Shown here piece by piece: positions 52,342 through 63,077 of a stretch of 64,000 nt of DNA (positions within the stretch are counted from its first letter, which is position 1; each line of letters opens with the position of its first letter). The notes beneath the pieces were generated by a model, which was given only the letters and a program-made list of their open reading frames with translations, was not told where the DNA came from and did no database searches. Both the position numbers and the translations under genes were made by a program. The DNA is taken from assembly GCA_963662155.1 (NCBI GenBank), contig OY759261.1, positions 36,640,022 through 36,704,021 on the forward strand. The letters are read 5' to 3'. This stretch comes from Lamellibrachia columna (lineage: Eukaryota; Annelida; Polychaeta; Sabellida; Siboglinidae).

Positions 52342-52416
52342 GTAATCGGGTGAAATTTGATGGTTTAGAATGTTCGCCTGCCACCAGACAGCGCGTGTTC
52401 GATTCCCGTCTATTAC
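52342..52416 (+). tRNA. tRNA-Gly(GCC)-like pseudogene
   Basis: 75 nt resembling tRNA-Gly. The ends GTAAT and ATTAC pair, the anticodon region CGCCTGCCACC places GCC at 52380-52382, and the B-box-like GTGTTCGATTCCCGT is well kept. The D-arm/A-box region (GATGGTTTAGAATG) is shortened against the normal tRNA, and the anticodon stem pairs poorly. A tRNA relic or a SINE head is more likely than a working gene. A T run follows at 52420. Confidence 0.5.
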
Positions 52417-52529
52417 ATCTTTTTTAGTTATACTTATAAAGTCACACTTAGATTTTTTATTATTAAAACAAATATCATGCCATTAGCGCAATAACTTTTA
52501 AAGTTTTTCGTAGCTCATCTACACAATGC

Positions 52530-52530
<1 letters not shown>

Positions 52531-52614
<84 letters not shown>
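52531..52614. repeat. (TA)n microsatellite
   Basis: 84 bp of TA dinucleotide. Confidence 0.95.
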
Positions 52615-52615
<1 letters not shown>

Positions 52616-53229
52616 TGTGCGATATAGTTTTCGACCTACTTAATAGAATACGCCGTTTAAAAAACATCTGAAGAAACATTTTGTGTAAGAGATCGATATA
52701 CCAAATCAGCAAAACCTACTTCATTTATTCAATGCAAACAAATTATTAAAACAGTTGTTTTGAGTGAAAAACTTACGAATATTGAACGTCTGAACCATGT
52801 CGCGCGAGTCGAGGAAACCGGAGGAATTCGACCTATATTTATGGCAAGCCGTACAGACAATCGTTTTTAATTTTTCCACTTTGTTCCAATTATGTCAACT
52901 TTTTATAACAACCAGGCTTGACATGGCGCTTTATAAAACACATACACATATTTGTATTGAATATATAACGTTAATGTAGTAATTTTTCTCATATATTTAA
53001 CACATTTTAATTATTCTTACTTTTATGACAAGACTAGCTTGCCATACATCTACCACAAAAAGGGCTATTATTGTTACGTGGCCAAGAACGAGACACGCAT
53101 CAGCAGACGTTCAATAATAATGTCTGGTAAGCATGCAAAGTCGGTTTATACCAAGGTATGTATATCATAAACATGTTCCATGTTATATTATATATCAAAA
53201 TATATTTTGCTCAGATAAAACTCTGTATC

Positions 53230-53230
<1 letters not shown>
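52615..53230. other. No gene assigned
   Basis: An ATG in good context at 52797 opens 60 codons (starting MSRESRKPEEFDLYLWQAVQ), but no domain, splice site or partner exon was found. Confidence 0.3.

Positions 53231-53310
<80 letters not shown>
53231..53310. repeat. (TA)n microsatellite
   Basis: 80 bp of TA dinucleotide. Confidence 0.95.
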
Positions 53311-53312
<2 letters not shown>

Positions 53313-54117
53313 AGGACCGGATATATCTTATTTAGTAGATTTTCCAACGATGTGAAGTTGGAACAATATTTGCAAAAACTAATTGGTCTGCTTAAAAACT
53401 TTATAAAGTCCTTTCTATTTCATCCACCTTGAAAACAACTTGGAAGTTCCGGCCAGAGAATGCTGGGAAATTTGAACAGTTTACATTGAAAAGATACGCG
53501 TGTTTACGAAAACAAACTCGTGTATTACCTCGAATGGTAAGGTAGTGTTACGGTTAGAATTCAAACAAAGTAGTGGAATCGACTAATTATGATCTGAAGA
53601 ACATATGTTATGTTTATCTAAGCTGAAATGTGTGAATTAAGCCCGTAGCGCACATCAACATTCACTGTGTTTTTCCCGGGTCACTATGACAACTGTACAA
53701 ACATTATAGTTGGCTTGCCTAACTTTGTAGTACATATTCCAAAAAAGTATTAACGTAAGATGGTTGCACCGAATGCAGATATGTCAGCCAGTTTTACACA
53801 CAATTGTAACTGCCAGTTTAGCATAAATTGTGACACAAGGAGCCAGTGGCAAGCGAAAAGACGATCCATTGATCGTCTAAGTGACACGAAAATGGGCGAT
53901 GCAGGAAAGTTAGAACACGCAACTATATATAATGTATTATTTTTGCCGATTTATATAGTTAATCTGTAGTGTGTATGGCTCTCTCTATGTTTATAATAAT
54001 TTGTATAATTTGTAAAACCTAGCTCGTAAACTAGCTGTGAGCTGTCTGTTTTTTGGGGGACTAATTCAGGCCCAGCTAGTAAGGGGGTGTTGCAGGAAGT
54101 GGATGGTGGGTGGTTTG
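53311..54117. other. No gene seen
   Basis: The open stretch 53760-53969 has no recognised motif. AATGCTGGGAAATTTG at 53460 is weakly like a ZNF143 site in complement. Confidence 0.35.
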
Positions 54118-54279
54118 ACCTAAAACAGGGTTCGGCAACCTTTTTGAACGGAGGACCAAATTAGTTACTTGTTATATGTATGCATGCAACATACATACGT
54201 TGCTGTCGTAAATAGGTCTGATTTTGAACAGCAGTTCGATGGTCACTATGCTGTTCAAAAACACACGTTATTCATGTTA

Positions 54280-55180
54280 CGTGTTCTTGGCATGTCGCTG
54301 ATGCCATGTTGACCCGTGTGCCACTGACGCCTAATGCTAGAGATGTCGCTGCGCCACCAAATGTCCCACATCTGGCTGCAGACTTGACACTGCGAGTCTC
54401 AGCACATCGTCCAAATGTCCATCTGTTAGATGCGTTCATGGCTTGCATTATACAAAGTTCATCTTCATTTGTCACTCCCTGTTGCGAGCCCTGAGACTTG
54501 TCAATCGGTCAGCAAACTCCCGTCTCAGCAGCTCAATGAATGCTACGAAGGCCTACGTGTCCTACATGTCCGGAGTGGCTGGTTTGCTTTCTATGAGCGT
54601 CGGGAAGTAATTTGCGTCCCGCGGTTGTGTCTCCCACAATAGAAACCTGGTCTCGAAAGCGGAGACAAACGGGCAGAGTTCATTGATTAATTGTTCTCTT
54701 CCCTGGAGTTGGGCGTTCAGCAGAGTGAGGTGCTCCGTGACGCAGACTAAAATGCAAAATCGCACATCCATAAGGGGTCAGTGAATGCCGGTACTTCTCC
54801 ACCCTTCTTCTCCATGAATACGCTAATCACATGTCTCAGCTCGTACACGTGGCACAGCATGGCAACCCAACCTAGTCTCACGTCTCAGCTCGTACACGTG
54901 ACACAGCATGGCAACCCAACCTAGTCTCATGTCTCGGCTCGTACACGTGCCACAGCATGGCAGCCCAACCTAGTCTCATGTCTCAGCTCGTACACGTGGC
55001 ACAGCATGGCAGCCCAACCTAGTCTCATGTCTCAGCTCGTACACGTGGCACAGCATGGCAGCCCAACCTAGTCTCATGTCTCAGCTCGTACACGTGGCAC
55101 AGCATGGCAACCCAACCTAGTCAGGGCACTTCGGTTTAGTGCAGGAATTGTTAATATTGCCCATTCATCTGGGACGGAAG
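54280..55180 (-). pseudogene. hAT transposase relic (Charlie/GTF2IRD2-like)
   Basis: On the minus strand 55150-54770 encodes, around the array, LGWVAMLCHVYELRHV, FMEKKGGEVPAFTDPLWM and CDFAF. After one frameshift, 54745-54590 gives HLTLLNAQLQGREQLINELC, FVSAFETRFLLWETQ and YFPTLIE. This matches the middle region of hAT transposases of the group that gave rise to GTF2IRD2 and ZBED5. The BED finger and the first catalytic Asp region are missing. The C-terminal part below 54560 is broken by stops, and its dimerisation segment is barely traceable. Confidence 0.8.
54834..55123. repeat. 49-bp repeat derived from hAT transposase, 6 copies
   Basis: TCTCAGCTCGTACACGTGGC, ACAGCATGGCAACCCAACCT and AGTCTCATG with a constant 49-bp period. 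In transposase sense each unit covers RLGWVAMLCHVYELR. The frame shifts by one base per unit, so it cannot be read through as protein. Confidence 0.95.
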
Positions 55181-55821
55181 GTGCTTGAACTGCCAGTGAT
55201 TTAACGAGTGTTGACGAGTGTTATTCAAAACAACACATTATCACTCAAACACAAAAAGATACAAAATTCATGTCTGCATGTGGGCAAAACTTAATTAATT
55301 AAAGTTTTAAAGAAGTGAGAAATGTTTGATATGTTCATCGCGTGGAAATGGTATTACCGAGTTGCATTATGTGATATGACTCGCCTAGACGTCTCGTCTA
55401 GAATTTAGTCTAGACTATTTTTTATTTTATAGATCAATATTGCGGGCACGGGCCGCGTCATGCATAATCTCGCTATCAGTCTGCGGGCCGCATGAAACAG
55501 CTCTGCGGGCCGCAGTTGGCCTGCGGGCCGCAGGTTGCCGACCCTTGACCTAAAACATCACCCATCGCTCTCTCACCTCTCAATTCTAAGTTTATAATAT
55601 AACTCGACCGTTCACTATTGTAAAGTCATTTTATAGTAGGGAGGATCACCCGTCGCTCTGTCACCTCTCATTTCTAGGTTTATAATATGATTCGTCCTTT
55701 CACTATTGGAACGTCATGTTTGATGTTGCACAATGGTTGGTCTGAATTTACATAAACAGTGGATTGTTGAACCGAGACAGGGAACATATAGAACTGTTAT
55801 ATTATATAAATAAATGTCGAT

Positions 55822-56205
55822 CTATTGCCTACTACGTAGTCCCACAGGCCGACACGCTGTCACCGCCCAGTGACCTATTGTCTACTACATAATCCCACAG
55901 GCCGACACGCTGCCACCGTCCAGTGCCCTATTGTCTACTACGTAATCCCACAGGCCGACACGCTGTCACTGCTCAGTGCCCTATTGTCTACTACATAATC
56001 CCACATGCCGACACGCTGTCACCGCCCAGTGCCCTATTGTCTACTACATAATCCCACAGGCCGACACGCTGTCACTGCTCAGTGCCCTATTGTCTACTAC
56101 GTAATCCCACAGGCCGACCCGCTGTCACCGCCCAGTGCCCTATTGTCTACTACATAAATCCACAGGCCGACACGCTGTCCCCGCCCATTGCCCTATTGTC
56201 TATTA
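55822..56205. repeat. 53-bp minisatellite, about 7 copies
   Basis: CTATTGTCTACTACATAATC, CCACAGGCCGACACGCTGTC and ACCGCCCAGTGCC at 53-bp spacing. ACGTAATC and ACTGCTCAG variants alternate. Confidence 0.95.
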
Positions 56206-57063
56206 CGTTCTTATAGTGCGGTATCCAGTCCGTGATATATGACTACTACATGCGATGGGAGCTTTAAGTGGGTGATCAATAGACCCTCCATTCCGCCACT
56301 GTAAGTGGCTCTCTCGTGTTAGTGTTGTTGACTCGAGGCGCTGGCGGCGAAACGTTTACGAGATAACACTTTACATGGAGTCCCCTTACAGGTTCCCGCA
56401 GAGCGTTGACTACTATAATTATTGATAACATCAAGTTGATACGAACAGTGGGGCATGTTTAAACTCTGACGTCTTATCTCGAATGTTGTATCCGGCATAA
56501 GACGACATTGCCGGTTTATGTCGCTGTCGCCGATCAGATTCGTGACAGACGCACAGTTTATGAGAACAGAGAACACGGCTTTGTTTGTCTGCACTGACTG
56601 ACGACTTATCAGACGGTTACACTGTTGGCATCTGGTTCACAAACCGGTTTGAGTCTGTCTGTTGTTTCTAAATCTTATCAATTTCATTCACTCTACTTTT
56701 CCTCAGTTCATTCAGCTGCCTACACGAGTACCAAATAATTATTTAAAGTGGTGGAATTCCAGTGTTGGAATTATAAGGACGAACAACATTCGCGCAGCAA
56801 TTGCAGCGTGGCTGGATGCTTCAAAACAAGTAGAAATGGTGTTTTTGTGAACATGTCTGTCTCGGGCAAAGTGTAACTCCATAAAAGCGAATATTGCAGG
56901 AGCGCCGTAGAAATCGAATGGCAGACAAACCGGCTTATTGTTGTCGTAATTAAAACTAGTTTATCTGTGTTTATCTTATCCTGTGGTGGTATTACATAGT
57001 CAGTATTGCCAAACAGAGGGCAACAGTAATGTTTAAAATGATATATTTTGCTTTAAAAATGTT
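56206..57063. other. No gene seen
   Basis: Open stretches 56319-56594 (minus) and 56662-56850 (plus) have no recognised motif. Confidence 0.35.
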
Positions 57064-57768
57064 TTTACCAAAGAGGATTTTAGTTCATTACCAGTTCCAG
57101 CTGCTAAATTTCGAGAGGCTAAATAAGACTATTTGGAGCACTTATTTGTAACTCCAGAAATGGTAGCTAAGACGATAAAGACAATGAAGGATAACAATTC
57201 ATGAAAACAGTAGAACACACTCGTACACCACTTGCAAGACTGTTCAACTTGTCACTAAAAGAGGGAATGGTTCCTTTTGAATGGAAAGAAGCAAACTCAT
57301 ACTATTATTTTTTTTAAATGGGTACGAGAAATAAGTACCTTAAGAGAACTACAGACTAGTGAGTTTAACATCGGTGATTTGTAAAATATTGAAAGGTTAA
57401 TTAAAGATGATGGACTTACGTGTTAGGCATAAATAATTAAATCCATATCAATATAGCTTACTTGTTAGGCATACATTGTTAAATCCATGGTCAACATGGA
57501 TTCCTAAAGGAGATGTCACGCTTAATAAACATGTTTTTTTTAAAGAAATCACCAAGTCAATAAACGAGGGATCACCAGTAAATATTCCCAACTTAGATTT
57601 TCAGAAAGCTTTGGACAGTGCCACATCAAAGATTACTATTACATTAGAAAACCATGGCATCGGGGATGGCATAATTGAGTGGATATACCACAAGGATCAG
57701 TATTAGGATCTTTATTATTCTTAACACACACGCACGCACGCACGCACGCACGCACACACACACATCTA

Positions 57769-57861
<93 letters not shown>

Positions 57862-58735
57862 TACTTGGACGATAATATAACAAGCAATGTACTAAACTTA
57901 CAGGTTACACATTATGCAGATAAACACATACAAAACGATCAAGACAAAATAGTTAAATGGTCTGAAAAAAGGCAGATGTTATTCAGTTTTGGGAAATGTA
58001 AATGCCTACACAAAGAACATGGGGACTTGGATGTAAACTATAAAATGGGAGATACTGTTCTGGGAACTGTCATCAACAAAATGGACTTTATAATAATAAT
58101 AAGTGTTGCTATGAAAGTTTCAGAGCAGTGTGGCATTGCAGTGTCAAAAATGTAATAACTATTATAGGTTGATTAGGAGAAATATAACATTTAATGAAAA
58201 AGAGCTAATTAAAAACCTGCGTAAAAAATAGTGAGGCCTCATTTAGAATACTGAGTACAAGCCTGGAGATCATATAGTAAGAAGGATATAGATACACTAA
58301 AATGAATACAGAGGAGAGCAGCTAAAATTGTTCAAGAACTGAGAGACCTTAGTTATGAAGAGCGCCTTAAAGAATGTGATTTGACAATCATAGAAACAAG
58401 GCAGTTAAGATGAGATCAAATTAAAATTAGATATTGAATGGATATGAAAATATTTATTGAAACACGAGTTCTCACTTAAGACACATAGTAGAACCAGAGT
58501 ACACCAGGTGTCATTAGTGAAGGATCTGTGCAGATTGGATGTCAGAAAGTTCTCATTATCACAGAGGCAACACATGAATGGAACAAATTATCTGCAGACT
58601 GTGTAACTGCTAGCAGCGTGAATCATGTTTTAAAATAAAATTGACACATATCTCAGGAGGGCGGGTTACACATAGATAAAAACTTGTTGGACTCAATAGC
58701 TTCCTTGTTCACTTACTCGCCAACTGGGCCTTTGT
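57064..58735 (+). pseudogene. CR1 ORF2 relic, copy C
   Basis: The 5' end is truncated at the linker (TTTACCAAAGAGGATTTTAG matches 61485 of the intact copy). RT motifs follow in damaged form: LSLKEGMVPFEWKEAN, VNIPNLDFQKALDSA, then the motif-B position at about 57690. At 57727-57858 simple repeats replace the Y-I-N-D segment. Reading resumes with YLDDNITSNVLNL, then KWSEKRQMLFSFGKCKCL, and runs with many stops to the CR1 3' end near 58735. The FADD site is lost. Confidence 0.85.
57727..57858. repeat. Compound (ACGC)n-(AC)n-(TA)n microsatellite inside CR1
   Basis: ACGC (57727-57754), AC (to about 57764), TCTATC, then TA (57771-57858). It sits exactly where the intact CR1 has TTAATTTATATCAATGACTT, so it probably grew from the TTATAT there. 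Confidence 0.95.
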
Positions 58736-59225
58736 CTTGGCGATGAAGTGAATGGTGGACTGACTGATGAACCGATGGAAGCACTTACTGATGGACTGAC
58801 TAGCGGACTGAATGATGGACAACAGAGTGAACTGACAATGGACTGACGGATGGACTATCGGGTGAAGTGACAGTGGTTTGACTAATGTATTGAATGATGG
58901 ACGGACTGATGCATGGATTGACGGATGGACTGATGAATGGACTAGCGGATGAACTAACGAATAGACTGTAGGATGATCTGATGAATGGACTGGTGGATGG
59001 ACTGATGGATGGGCTGAAGGGTGCAATGACAAATGTACTGACTCGTGGATTGAATGGTGGACTGAGTTTTGGACTGACTGGTGGAATGACAGATGGATGG
59101 ATTGACGGACGGACGGATAGACTGAAGGATGGGCTGAGTAGTGAACTGACGGATGGACTGATTGATGAACTGATGAGTGAACTGTCGCATAGAACAACAA
59201 ACTGACTGATGAACAAACTGACAGT
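58736..59225. repeat. Degenerate GGACTGAT-type repeat
   Basis: Nearly 490 bp of variations on TGGACTGA, GATGGACTGACTGATGGA and GAATGGACTG, with no fixed long period. It begins directly where CR1 copy C ends. The three minus-strand open frames (Ser-Val-His-Pro-type repeats) are artefacts. Confidence 0.85.
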
Positions 59226-59319
59226 TAAGGCTCAATAACTCACCACTCAAGTCTTTATCAGTAGCATTATCTTTATAATTATGATATGCTTCGATATGTA
59301 TTATGTAATACTTCAATAG

Positions 59320-59830
59320 GCCTATTCACCATTCAACACACCTGATGATATTTAACACGGATTATGTAATACTTAGGTCTATTCCGCATTCAACACATCT
59401 GAATATATTTAACACGGATTATGTAATACTTCGATAGGCCTATTCAGCATTTAACACACCTGATGATATTTAACACGGATTATTTAATACTTCGGTAGGC
59501 CTATTCAGCATCCAACACACGTGATGATATTTAACACGGATTATTTAATACTTCGGTAGGCCTATTCAGCATCCAACACACCTGATGATATTTAACATGG
59601 ATTATGTAATACTTCGGTAAGCCTATTCAGCATTCAACACACCTGAATATATTCAACATGGATTATGTAATGCTTCGGTAAGCCTATTCAGCATTCAACA
59701 CATCTGATTATATTTAACATGGATTGTGTAATACTTAAGTAGGACTATTCAGGATTCAACACATCTGGTGATATTTAACATGGATCATGTAATACTCCAG
59801 TAGGCTTATTCAGCATTCAGCACATCTGAT
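59320..59830. repeat. 61-bp tandem repeat, about 8 copies
   Basis: CTATTCAGCATTCAACACAC, CTGATGATATTTAACACGGA and TTATGTAATACTTCGGTAGG at 61-bp spacing; some units are shorter. It is unrelated in sequence to the 61-bp array at 46.2 kb. Confidence 0.95.
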
Positions 59831-59929
59831 ATTTCCCCAGCTATTCCATGACTGAATCCTCCGGCACAGTTTTGCCGCCATATTGATAGAACACTTGAGT
59901 TCGAGGTGATATATCACCAGATACAACAA

Positions 59930-60075
59930 CATAGACACGACCACTTGGGAAACTGACTGTGAAGACCGTGTGCGTTGGAGATCCATCTGCAAAACCGGCG
60001 TGGAACGTTTTGAACTAAACCGCACAGCACAAGAAGCCTAAAAACGGCAGCGGCGTAAGGACCGTGAATACAACA
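59930..60075 (+). pseudogene. Short LINE C-terminal fragment
   Basis: The plus strand gives DRVRWRSICKTGVERFELNR and, after a stop, KRQRRKDRE. This fits the C-terminal end of RTE-like RT proteins (WR-ICKTGV--FE--R). Too short to be certain. Confidence 0.45.
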
Positions 60076-60113
60076 ACGACACAGTGACGACTACTACCGC
60101 TACTACTAAGCAA

Positions 60114-60176
60114 ACGTGTGTGTGTGTGCGCGTGTGCGTGCGCGTGCGCGTGCGCGCGTGTGTGTGTGCGTGTGTG
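60114..60176. repeat. GT/GCGT simple repeat
   Basis: About 60 bp of GTGTGCGCGTG-type sequence directly before the first ATG of the CR1 ORF2. It keeps the frame open upstream but is not part of the protein. Confidence 0.9.
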
Positions 60177-63077
60177 ATGTTTGCGGCAGGATCGACCCGT
60201 TCAATCACCGACGCACTCATCAGACATAACTGGACAGAACAAGAGACCACTAGCACAGATAAACCAATATCAAATCATCCGAAAAACATCACTGAAAAAG
60301 GTTATAGATGCGTATGTTTAAATGCAAGGAGCATAGTAAATAAGAAAAACGAATTAAACATTATGGTAGAAGATATTGACCCTCACATAATTGGTATAAC
60401 TGAATCATGGGCCAACATAGATATAACAGATGCTGAATTAGGACTGACAGGATATGTAATGTTTAGGAAAGATCGAATAGGAAGAAGGGGCGGGGGAGTT
60501 ATTTTATATGTTAAAGAATCTATTCAGGCTTATGAAATAAAACTAGAAAGGGAAGCAGATTGCGATGAAGCTGTTTGGTGCAAAATTGTTTCAGGAAATT
60601 CAAAATTAACTATTGGATTAGTTTACCGAAGTCCAAACATAAACGAAGAGGACAACACAAAAATAAAAAACGCTATAAAGGAAGTTAGTAAAGGGGAATG
60701 TATCATAATGGGAGATTTTAACCATGGACACATACAATGGAATTCTCTAGAGAGCACAGGGTTTGAGGACCAACAATTTCTATTTTTAATCCAGGATAGC
60801 TTTCTTACTCAGCACGTACTAGAACCAACCAGGGGAGAAAATGTATTAGATATAGTTTTGTCATCACAAAAAGAATTAGTGGACAATGTAAAAATATTTG
60901 AACCATTGGGTAATAGTGACCATAATCAAATACATTTTGACATCAATGTAAAATCAGAAAGTAAAAATAAGAAAACGTACAAGAGAAACTTCCACAAAGG
61001 TAACTACAAAGATATGAGAAAATACTTAGCAAAGCTAGATTGGAATAACATGCTGATGAATAAGACCGCAATTGAATGTTGGAATATTCTAAAATATGAA
61101 ATTGAGAGTATCATCGATAAATTTGTTCCCTTCCAAAAACAAGGAAAACGGTGTAGAAAGAAACACTTGTCAAAAGAGGCTATTAGAAAAATAATGCTAA
61201 AACAAACTATGTGGAGGGTTTATAGGCGTACCAGAAAGGACGAAGACTATGCAAAATACAAAGAGGCACTTAATGCAGCTACAACTGAAATCAGACAATC
61301 TAAAAGAAGCTATGAGCAAAAACTAGCATGTAACATAAAAAATGACAGCAAGAGTTTTTATGCATATGTCAGGAGTAAACAAAACGTACAAGACAAGGTT
61401 GGACCTCTAGAAGACAGTGCTGGAAATATAATATCACAGGGGTTTTTAATGGCGGAAGACCTAAATGGTTACTTCAGTTCAGTGTTTACCAAAGAAGATA
61501 TTAGTTCATTACCAGTTGCTGATGCTAAATTTCAGGGGGCTAAATCTGACTATTTAGGTCCGTTAGTTGTAACTCCAGAATTGGTAGCTAAGAAAATAAA
61601 GGCAATGAAGGATAACAAATCACCGGGAGTGGATGGGATTCCTCCAAAATTACTAATGGAAACAGTAGAACAAATCAGTATACCACTTGCAAGAGTATTC
61701 AACTTGTCATTAAAAGAGGGAGTTGTTCCGTTTGAATGGAAAGAAGCAAACATCATACCATTATTTAAAAAGGGTTCGAGAAATAAGTCAGATAATTACA
61801 GACCAGTGAGTTTAACGTCAGTGATTTGTAAATTATTAGAAAGGTTAATTAAAGACCATATGGTGGACTTCCTCGTTAAGCATAAATTATTAAATTCATC
61901 TCAACATGGATTCCTTAAAGCGAGGTCATGCTTAACAAATATGTTATGTTTTTTGGAAGAAATCACTAAGTGGATAGACGTGGGATCGCCAGTAGATATT
62001 ATCTACTTAGATTTTCAGAAAGCTTTTGACAAAGTGCCACATCAAAGATTACTACTTAAATTAAAAGCCCATGGTATCGGGGATTGCATAACTGACTGGA
62101 TAGAACAATGGCTGACTGACAGAAGACAACGAGTTGTAGTAGATGGAGAAATTTCAAATTGGAAATCGGTTTTGAGTGGGGTACCTCAAGGATCAGTATT
62201 AGGACCTATATTATTCTTAATTTATATCAATGACTTGGACGACAGTATAACAAGTAACGTACTGAAATTTGCGGATGACACAAAACTGTTTAGAAAGGTT
62301 AATACTGATGGTGATAAACAACATTTACAAAACGATCTAGACAGATTAGTGAAATGGTCTGAGAAATGGCAGATGTTGTTCAATTTTGGGAAATGTAAAT
62401 GCCTACATACAGGACATAGGAACTTGAATGTAAACTATAGAATGGGAGATACTGTTCTGGGTACTACTGTAAAAGAAAAGGACTTAGGAGTTACAATAAG
62501 CGCTGATATGAAAGTTTCAGAGCAGTGTGGTATTGCAGCTTCAAAGGGTAATCAAATTCTTGGATTGATTAGAAGAAACATAACATACAAGGGAAAAAAG
62601 TTAATTATACCTCTTTATAAAGCAATAGTTAGACCTCATTTAGAATACTGTATACAAGCATGGAGACCATATCGTAAGAAGGATATAGATACGCTTGAAC
62701 GCATACAAAGGAGAGCAACTAAAATGATTCCAGAACTGAGAGACATTAGTTATGAAGAACGCCTGAAAGAATGTGGTTTAACAACTCTAGAGACAAGGAG
62801 GTTAAGAGGAGATCAGATTGAAGTTTTTAAGATATTGAATGGGTATGAAAATATTGATAGAAATATGTTTTTCTCACTCAAGAAGGATAGCAGAACTAGA
62901 GGACATGAGGTAAAATTAGTAAAGGATCAATGTAGATTGGACATCAGGAAGCACTCATTCTCACAGAGGACAATAAATGAATGGAACAAATTGTCAACAG
63001 ATTGTGTAACTGCTAGCAGCGTGAATATGTTTAAAAACAAGGTTGACACATATCTCAGGAGGGCGGGCTATAAGTAG
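60177..63077 (+). CDS. CR1 ORF2, endonuclease and reverse transcriptase, uninterrupted
   Basis: 966 codons from ATG 60177. I chose this ATG because the open frame above it runs through a GT repeat. It nicks target DNA and copies its own RNA into the nick. AP endonuclease, about residues 43-260: N49 in CLNARS, E76 in TESW, RRGGGVILY, LVYRSPN, D180 and N182 in MGDFN, D248-H249 in SDH. RT, about 520-780: SPGVDGIP, NYRPVSLTSVICKLLE, D612 in IIYLDFQKAFDKV, SGVPQGSVLGPILFLIYIND, FADD at 698-701. The C-terminal region (RRATKMIPELRD, SFSQRTINEWNKLSTD) is complete. All catalytic residues are in place, so it could be functional. The first 40 or so residues do not match copy B well and may be borrowed from the flank. 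No ORF1 precedes it. Confidence 0.9.
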   Translation: MFAAGSTRSITDALIRHNWTEQETTSTDKPISNHPKNITEKGYRCVCLNARSIVNKKNELNIMVEDIDPHIIGITESWANIDITDAELGLTGYVMFRKDRIGRRGGGVILYVKESIQAYEIKLEREADCDEAVWCKIVSGNSKLTIGLVYRSPNINEEDNTKIKNAIKEVSKGECIIMGDFNHGHIQWNSLESTGFEDQQFLFLIQDSFLTQHVLEPTRGENVLDIVLSSQKELVDNVKIFEPLGNSDHNQIHFDINVKSESKNKKTYKRNFHKGNYKDMRKYLAKLDWNNMLMNKTAIECWNILKYEIESIIDKFVPFQKQGKRCRKKHLSKEAIRKIMLKQTMWRVYRRTRKDEDYAKYKEALNAATTEIRQSKRSYEQKLACNIKNDSKSFYAYVRSKQNVQDKVGPLEDSAGNIISQGFLMAEDLNGYFSSVFTKEDISSLPVADAKFQGAKSDYLGPLVVTPELVAKKIKAMKDNKSPGVDGIPPKLLMETVEQISIPLARVFNLSLKEGVVPFEWKEANIIPLFKKGSRNKSDNYRPVSLTSVICKLLERLIKDHMVDFLVKHKLLNSSQHGFLKARSCLTNMLCFLEEITKWIDVGSPVDIIYLDFQKAFDKVPHQRLLLKLKAHGIGDCITDWIEQWLTDRRQRVVVDGEISNWKSVLSGVPQGSVLGPILFLIYINDLDDSITSNVLKFADDTKLFRKVNTDGDKQHLQNDLDRLVKWSEKWQMLFNFGKCKCLHTGHRNLNVNYRMGDTVLGTTVKEKDLGVTISADMKVSEQCGIAASKGNQILGLIRRNITYKGKKLIIPLYKAIVRPHLEYCIQAWRPYRKKDIDTLERIQRRATKMIPELRDISYEERLKECGLTTLETRRLRGDQIEVFKILNGYENIDRNMFFSLKKDSRTRGHEVKLVKDQCRLDIRKHSFSQRTINEWNKLSTDCVTASSVNMFKNKVDTYLRRAGYK

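Larger units (their letters stand above)
54118..55555 (-). mobile_element. hAT transposon, 1422 bp, with 8-bp target-site duplication
   Basis: The element is 54126-55547. The plus-strand left end is CAGGGTTCGGCAACC and the right end is GGTTGCCGACCCTTG, near-perfect inverse copies of the Charlie/Zaphod-like hAT form. It is flanked by ACCTAAAA at 54118-54125 and 55548-55555, the expected 8-bp hAT duplication. It carries a transposase relic on the minus strand and a 49-bp array. Near the right end GCGGGCCGCA occurs several times (55440-55535), as in many hAT subterminal regions. Confidence 0.9.

Noticed and set aside
52797..52979. 60-codon ORF with good start context
   Set aside because: No domain, splice donor or partner exon was found.
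53455..53475. ZNF143-like promoter motif
   Set aside because: Incomplete match and no gene start nearby.
58709..59316. Ser-Val-His-Pro-rich minus-strand ORFs
   Set aside because: Degenerate simple repeat open in three frames; no unique domain.
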